Assembly (NCBI RefSeq): GCF_002368335.1
Contig: NZ_AP018288.1
Location: 5,419,763 to 5,483,762, forward strand
DNA from: Nostoc sp. NIES-4103
GTDB taxonomy: Bacteria; Cyanobacteriota; Cyanobacteriia; Cyanobacteriales; Nostocaceae
Length of the DNA stretch: 64,000 bases
Direction: 5' to 3'
This document shows, one piece after another, positions 62,477 through 64,000 of this stretch; position 1 is the stretch's first letter; the number at the start of each line of letters is the position of its first letter. Under the pieces are notes generated by a model. That model had not been told where the DNA came from. It worked only from the letters and a program-made list of their open reading frames with translations, and ran no database searches. The position numbers and the translations under genes were made by a program.

Positions 62477-62510
62477 AACCCCCAGTAAGGAAACTGGGGG
62501 TTTTGCTTTT
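62477..62510 (+). terminator. Rho-independent terminator after psb35
   Basis: AACCCCCAGT (62477-62486) pairs with ACTGGGGGTT (62493-62502), followed by TTGCTTTT. Confidence 0.85.
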
Positions 62511-62548
62511 TGGAGTGTGAATTCAAAACCTGAAAGTAGACAATCACC

Positions 62549-62746
62549 TCAAAGTTCTCCATTCAGCTTACGCCTGATAATTTCCATTTGGGCTTGCATC
62601 TCGGCTTCTGTTAAAGGAGTGGGATACTTTGGAGAGTTGGGGTCACGTTTACTCATCAGAAAACGAAGAGCTTCAATATCTTCGCGGTTTTCGATGACAT
62701 AAGCTCTTAATTCTGTAAAACTCATTTGCTCATAATTCGGGTTCAT
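62549..62746 (-). CDS. DUF6887-like small protein
   Basis: A 65-residue protein beginning MNPNYEQMSFTELRAYVIENREDIEALRFLMSKRDPNSP, the layout of a small soluble family common in filamentous cyanobacteria and often paired with a second small gene. Family assignment is from memory of that opening. Upstream DNA is a TAATTCG tandem repeat. No partner gene is seen here. Role unknown. Confidence 0.7.
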   Translation of the reverse strand: MNPNYEQMSFTELRAYVIENREDIEALRFLMSKRDPNSPKYPTPLTEAEMQAQMEIIRRKLNGEL

Positions 62747-62750
62747 TTTC

Positions 62751-62785
62751 GTAATTCGTAATTCGTAATTCGTAATTCGTAATTA
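62751..62785. repeat. TAATTCG heptamer tandem repeat
   Basis: Five copies of TAATTCG immediately upstream of the small protein gene at 62549-62746; two further copies occur near 25880. Its ribosome site must lie within or next to the repeat. Confidence 0.8.
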
Positions 62786-62971
62786 AGAAAAGAAAGTTAT
62801 GTATGTTTAGGTTTTGGGGTTTGAATCTGTTGTTAGATTTTAGAGAATTAGTATTACGTTACATATCTCTTAAACTCTTACTTCTCTGTGTCCTCTGCGC
62901 CTCTGTGGTTCGTTATTCCATAACTATTGCCTAAGTATGAAAATATCAGGTGGGCATTGCCCACCCTAAAA

Positions 62972-64000
62972 TTACAACGGACGGTACACCCGATAGTTGA
63001 TTTCGGGGAAAATATTATCCATCAATTCCACTTTTTCCAGCCAACCGCTGTCGACTTTACCAATTTTAATTTCTTCGTAGAGCTTGTTAAACCGCATCAA
63101 GTGCGATCGCGTCCGTCGGACTGCATAAGGTACCATTGTGCCTGTCCGCATAATAAATGCCCAGTCAGAAGATTGCGCTAAGAGTAATTCTCGCGCGGCT
63201 TGGTTGAGCGATCGCAACTGCAACTCATCCTTTGGTTCCAGCTTTGATATCTCAATCATACGTTCTGCGGCTTTGTGCAAATGTGGGTAAATCCAAGCAT
63301 TGGTTTCATTCAACCAATACTCATGGAAACCTTTGTAACCCCAACTCGACTGGGAAGGACGGCAGACTTGCTGTGTAGGCTCTGCCCGTAAATAATCAGC
63401 CAAATGGGTCATTGTATAAGTTCCTTGGTCATACCATGATTTACGGAACAGGTAATCAATAAACCAAGGGCCTTCATACCACCAATGCCCGAATAACTCT
63501 GCATCGTAGGGCGAAACAATAATTGGCCGACGCTGCATTATACCATAAAGGTGTTCAGATTGTCGCTCTCGATTATACATAAAATTAGCAGCATGTTCTG
63601 CTGCCTTTTCCCTTGCCCAATAAGGATCGTAGAGCGCCTTGTCAGCAAGTCCTAAACCACGCCCAGTAATTTTGTGATACTTAATCCCCGTATTTTTACG
63701 TTGACCATTGGGCATGATATAGGGCTTGATATACTCATATTCTGCTTCCCAGCCCAAATCTTTGTAAAATTCCCGATATTCTGCTGCGCCAGGATAGCCC
63801 ACTTCAGAAGACCATACCTGCTGAGAAGATTCATGATCTCGGCCAAAAGCAGCGACACCGGTTTCTGTAAAAATCGGGGCATAAGTACCAAAGCGTGGAC
63901 GAGGGCGGGCGTAAAGAATTCCGTGCCCATCAGTGAGGAAGTAGCGCAACCCAGCATCCGCCAGCATCCGCTCTAAACCTTCATAGTAAGCGCATTCTGG
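62972..64000 (-). CDS. GH57 family 1,4-alpha-glucan branching-type enzyme (partial)
   Basis: The C-terminal 343 residues of a GH57/DUF1957 protein whose start lies beyond 64000. PECAYYEGLERMLADAGLRYF at the window edge contains the catalytic Glu (WLPEC motif). SPYDAELFGHWWYEGPWFI carries the second acid. The C-terminal helical domain, with SSWGYKGFHEYWLNETNAWIYPHLHKAAERM, is typical. It should make alpha-1,6 branches in glycogen. A GGTGGGC/GCCCACC hairpin (62950-62966) sits just after the stop. The gene continues off the window. Confidence 0.85.
   Translation of the reverse strand, partial: PECAYYEGLERMLADAGLRYFLTDGHGILYARPRPRFGTYAPIFTETGVAAFGRDHESSQQVWSSEVGYPGAAEYREFYKDLGWEAEYEYIKPYIMPNGQRKNTGIKYHKITGRGLGLADKALYDPYWAREKAAEHAANFMYNRERQSEHLYGIMQRRPIIVSPYDAELFGHWWYEGPWFIDYLFRKSWYDQGTYTMTHLADYLRAEPTQQVCRPSQSSWGYKGFHEYWLNETNAWIYPHLHKAAERMIEISKLEPKDELQLRSLNQAARELLLAQSSDWAFIMRTGTMVPYAVRRTRSHLMRFNKLYEEIKIGKVDSGWLEKVELMDNIFPEINYRVYRPL

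Overview
This window comes from a filamentous, probably heterocyst-forming cyanobacterium of the Nostoc/Anabaena/Calothrix type. It carries petC-petA (Rieske protein and cytochrome f), a Ycf51 protein, a Psb35-like protein, a CAAD/CURT1-type thylakoid protein and DUF3067. The HIP1 octamer GCGATCGC recurs throughout, and intergenic DNA is full of heptamer repeats such as GGGGACT, GTCATTA and TAATTCG. No tRNA, rRNA or CRISPR array was recognised.

Layout. 0-5.4 kb: a DUF2945-DUF3140 pair, a ComFB-like protein, a renalase-like flavoprotein, and a YaaW-like gene overlapping an O-antigen-ligase-like membrane protein. 5.6-6.7 kb: a MITE sitting inside a palindrome, then hicAB with an operator-like palindrome. 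6.8-14.2 kb: ycf51, a GldA-like dehydrogenase overlapping an aminotransferase, a 2OG-Fe(II) oxygenase, an acyltransferase and rtcA. 14.7-20 kb: an XRE regulator, a second MITE, and a run of minus-strand stress and membrane genes (hydrophilin-like, CAAD, BON lipoprotein, triple YflT-like). 20.3-25.5 kb: two repeat elements, a ~1,050-residue membrane protein with about seven ~98-residue repeats, a small exported peptide and a pentapeptide-repeat protein. 26-30 kb: murD and glyS. 30.6-39.3 kb: a glycosyltransferase, an AllA-like ureidoglycolate lyase, DoxX, a BMP-type binding protein with its ATPase but no permeases, and a second binding protein paired with a diguanylate cyclase.

39.4-46 kb: two overlapping NTPase genes, a 445-residue ATPase and a 1,714-residue protein with TPR-like, nSTAND and coiled-coil regions, a membrane segment and 14 WD40 repeats. 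This pair is the best candidate for an incompletely described signalling or conflict system. 47.3-54.8 kb: tatC-csaA, then an arsenate/phosphate block (arsC, PAS histidine kinase, arsR-like regulator, pstSCAB) with a three-repeat PHO-box-like site before arsR. 54.8-57.2 kb: an IS200/IS605 element with tnpA and tnpB splits a GNAT acetyltransferase gene, and the original reading frame can be reconstructed. 57.7-64 kb: DUF3067, petCA, a PrlF/YhaV toxin-antitoxin pair, a decayed cupin gene, a Uma2 nuclease-like gene, psb35, a small DUF6887-like protein and the 3' part of a GH57 glucan-branching-type enzyme running off the window.

One theme crosses regions. Short repeat DNA has entered coding sequence in frame in three genes (O-antigen-ligase-like, murD, the WD40 protein), and several miniature elements sit in or form palindromes. 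All functional statements rest on reading motifs by eye; no database search was run.
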